This document shows positions 62,500-64,000 of a stretch of DNA of 64,000 nucleotides, one piece after another. Numbering within the stretch: the first letter of the stretch is position 1; every line of letters begins with the position of its first letter. Both the position numbers and the translations under genes were made by a program. The notes beneath the pieces are model-generated. The model was not told the DNA's origin. It saw only the letters and a list, made by a program, of their open reading frames with translations, and made no database searches. The DNA lies in contig NZ_LGYA01000001.1 of NCBI RefSeq assembly GCF_001273755.1, positions 3,303,177-3,367,176 of the forward strand. The letters run 5' to 3'. This stretch comes from Peribacillus butanolivorans (GTDB lineage: Bacteria > Bacillota > Bacilli > Bacillales > DSM-1321).

Positions 62500-63597
62500 T
62501 CATCTTCGTCCATTTAAGATATGCTTTTCATTTTGTAGAAATTGACTCCGTGAATTCCGCATACGTTCAATGCGCTCCTCTGCCATCCTATCAGCTGCTT
62601 TATAGGTTGGGATATTATCACGTTTTGCAATCTCAATGACTCGTTCAATGGTATCATAAACCGTTTCCACTTTCTTAAGAGCTCTTTCCCGGTTATACCC
62701 TAAAAGCTCATCAGCCACATTTATGACTCCACCTGCATTAATTACATAATCAGGAGCATACACAATACCTTTTTCATGTATTTGGTCACCATGAACAGGT
62801 TCTTTTAACTGATTATTAGCTGCACCTGCAATGACCTTAGCTTTGATTTGATTAATCGTTTGATCGTTTATTACAGCACCTAATGCACAAGGTGCATAAA
62901 TATCACATTGAACACCATAAATTTCATCAGGATTTACGGCAGTTGCACCAAAGGATTCGACTGCTCTGGCTACACTCTCTTTATTAATATCCGTAACGAT
63001 CAGCTTAGCGCCCTCCTCATGAAGGTGACGGCATAAGTTATAAGCTACATTCCCGACACCTTGGACTGCAACCACCTTGCCTTCTAGAGAATCAGTGCCG
63101 AATGCTTCTTTTGCTGCAGCTTTCATACCCCGATATACTCCGTAAGCAGTCACAGGTGAAGGGTTACCTGAAGAACCGAATGCAGGGGAGATACCTGTCA
63201 CGAAGTCTGTTTCTTCGTGAATGAGATCCATATCTTCAACCGTTGTTCCAACATCTTCAGCTGTTATATAACGACCATTCAATCCTTGGATATATCTGCC
63301 GAATGCACGGAACATTTCTTCATTTTTATCCTTGCGTGGATCGCCGATGATGACCGTTTTTCCTCCGCCTAAATTTAAGCCAGCGGCTGCGTTCTTATAA
63401 GTCATTCCTTTTGAAAGCCTTAAAGCATCTTCTATGGCTTCTTCTTCTGTAGCATACGTCCACATCCGCGTGCCTCCAAGAGCAGGCCCTAAAGTCGTAT
63501 CATGAATAGCAATAATCGCTTTTAATCCAGATTGTTTATCCTGACAGAAAAGAAGTTGTTCGTAATCATATTTTTCAAGATATTTAAAAATTTCCAT
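62500..63597 (-). CDS. bcd: Leucine/valine (branched-chain amino acid) dehydrogenase
   Basis: 365 residues, Glu/Leu/Phe/Val dehydrogenase family. N-terminal catalytic Lys in [20 protein letters not shown] (about 76-95), NAD-binding [17 protein letters not shown] (about 174-190). It deaminates valine, leucine and isoleucine to 2-oxo acids for the Bkd complex. The start is ATG 63595-63597 with GGAGG eight bases upstream; 18 earlier in-frame residues overlap that ribosome site. First gene of the bkd catabolic operon in this window. Confidence 0.95.
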   Translation of the reverse strand: MEIFKYLEKYDYEQLLFCQDKQSGLKAIIAIHDTTLGPALGGTRMWTYATEEEAIEDALRLSKGMTYKNAAAGLNLGGGKTVIIGDPRKDKNEEMFRAFGRYIQGLNGRYITAEDVGTTVEDMDLIHEETDFVTGISPAFGSSGNPSPVTAYGVYRGMKAAAKEAFGTDSLEGKVVAVQGVGNVAYNLCRHLHEEGAKLIVTDINKESVARAVESFGATAVNPDEIYGVQCDIYAPCALGAVINDQTINQIKAKVIAGAANNQLKEPVHGDQIHEKGIVYAPDYVINAGGVINVADELLGYNRERALKKVETVYDTIERVIEIAKRDNIPTYKAADRMAEERIERMRNSRSQFLQNEKHILNGRR

Positions 63598-63764
63598 AAA
63601 AGAATCCTCCCTAGATGTTTTTATTAAGTGACAGATAAGAGAGGCTGACAATTACTCCTCATTCTTACTGGGTTACTTCGTTCATGCAAATAATATCCGC
63701 TAATTTCATGATATTTTTCCCTTTGGAGAATGGTTCCCAGAAGAAACCCATGTACTATTCAATA

Positions 63765-63780
63765 TGCAAATTACATGCCA
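63765..63780 (-). promoter_or_regulatory. Sigma-54 (SigL) promoter of the bkd operon
   Basis: Minus strand TGGCAT-GTAAT-TTGCA, preceded by another T. The -24/-12 consensus is TGGCAC-N5-TTGCW: one mismatch, exact spacing. It lies about 168 bases upstream of bcd. B. subtilis bkd uses SigL with the activator BkdR. Confidence 0.78.
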
Positions 63781-63912
63781 ATAAAAGGTATCTTTTTAAC
63801 TAAAAACGAATAATTCCGGTTAATACGCGGCCAATAATAACCTTTACATAATTTTTAAATATTTCATGTTAGAAGTTGATCCAATTTACATTAGAATATT
63901 TTCTAAAATCAT

Positions 63913-63961
63913 ACGCAAATTATTTCACACAACGCAATATTTTGCACGCAAATAACTTCAC
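63913..63961. repeat. Direct repeat, candidate activator sites
   Basis: ACGCAAATTATTTCAC (63913-63928) and ACGCAAATAACTTCAC (63946-63961), 13 of 16 bases identical, 33 bases apart (about three helical turns). They lie 130-180 bases upstream of the -24 element, where sigma-54 activators such as BkdR bind. Confidence 0.55.
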
Positions 63962-64000
63962 AGTTCTAACTTTTCCATCTTGTAATATAAATTTCTTACT

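Larger units (their letters stand above)
63598..64000. other. Upstream region of the bkd operon
   Basis: About 400 bases without a gene. Contains a sigma-54 type promoter (63765-63780), a direct repeat of ACGCAAAT...TTCAC (63913-63961) and the dyad TTTGC-AC-GCAAA (63941-63952). No open frame of ptb or bkdR is visible before the window ends. Confidence 0.6.

Overview
The window is a chromosome segment of a spore-forming, low-GC Gram-positive bacterium of the Bacillaceae. Gene order closely follows the Bacillus subtilis yqi-yqj-yqk-spoIIA region (bkd, brxB, artPQR, yqjA-yqjE, dinB, gndA, zwf, rnz, proI, yqjP/yqjQ, uvrX/yqjX, yqkB-yqkF, mciZ, nudF, yqxK, spoIIM, fur, yqzK, xerD, drm, pupG, dacF, spoIIAA, spoIIAB, sigF, spoVA). 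The AT-rich intergenic DNA, strong AGGAGG ribosome sites and many sporulation genes agree with this. Peribacillus or a close relative is a reasonable guess, but the genus cannot be fixed from the sequence alone.

Layout, left to right. 1-6.6 kb: an unusual spoVA operon (AA-AB-AEA-AF without AC, AD and AEB), a purine permease with a candidate PurR operator, and the dacF-spoIIAA-spoIIAB-sigF operon with its sigma-H promoter. 6.7-13.1 kb: nucleoside salvage (deoB, pupG, pdp), xerD, yqzK, fur, spoIIM. 13.2-21.6 kb: an acetyltransferase, endonuclease Q, nudF, the FtsZ-inhibitor miniprotein mciZ, yqkF, the ohr/ohrR peroxide pair, an IS200/IS605-type tnpB-only element whose tnpB carries one nonsense codon, then yqkE, yqkD and yqkB. 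22-27.4 kb: an ABC-2 exporter beside a frameshifted TetR regulator, the SOS-controlled uvrX-yqjX pair with two LexA boxes, and a secreted NlpC/P60 hydrolase with a consensus WalR box. 27.4-37.9 kb: a lipoprotein, yqjQ/yqjP, a proline T-box before proI, a VOC protein, racA with a sigma-H promoter, an ABC importer of the TrpXYZ type, a squalene/phytoene-synthase-like protein and rnz. 38-48.6 kb: zwf and gndA, dinB, a decayed small gene, yqjE, mmdA-mce, the stressosome miniprotein prli42, an L,D-transpeptidase and yqjA. 48.7-51.8 kb: the artPQR arginine importer and bacilliredoxin brxB. 52-64 kb: mutA-mutB-meaB and the bcd-lpdV-bkdAA-bkdAB-bkdB operon, preceded by a sigma-54 type promoter.

Metabolic logic: bcd and the bkd complex turn valine and isoleucine into acyl-CoAs. 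The propionyl-CoA formed can be carboxylated (mmdA or a related carboxylase), epimerised (mce) and rearranged to succinyl-CoA by MutA/MutB, with MeaB protecting the B12 enzyme. Nearly the whole route lies within 20 kb. buk is missing from its B. subtilis position inside the bkd operon, so this operon looks purely catabolic.

Most intergenic signals are conventional hairpin terminators. The most interesting points are the rearranged spoVA operon, the TnpB element with a predicted omega-RNA/guide and an unexplained chain of hairpins upstream of tnpB, several broken genes (tnpB, tetR, a small gene near 43.2 kb), two miniprotein genes (mciZ, prli42), and a set of well-formed regulator boxes (sigma-H, sigma-G, WalR, LexA, OhrR, sigma-54). 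Function calls rest on recognisable motifs and synteny. All promoter and operator calls were made by eye.
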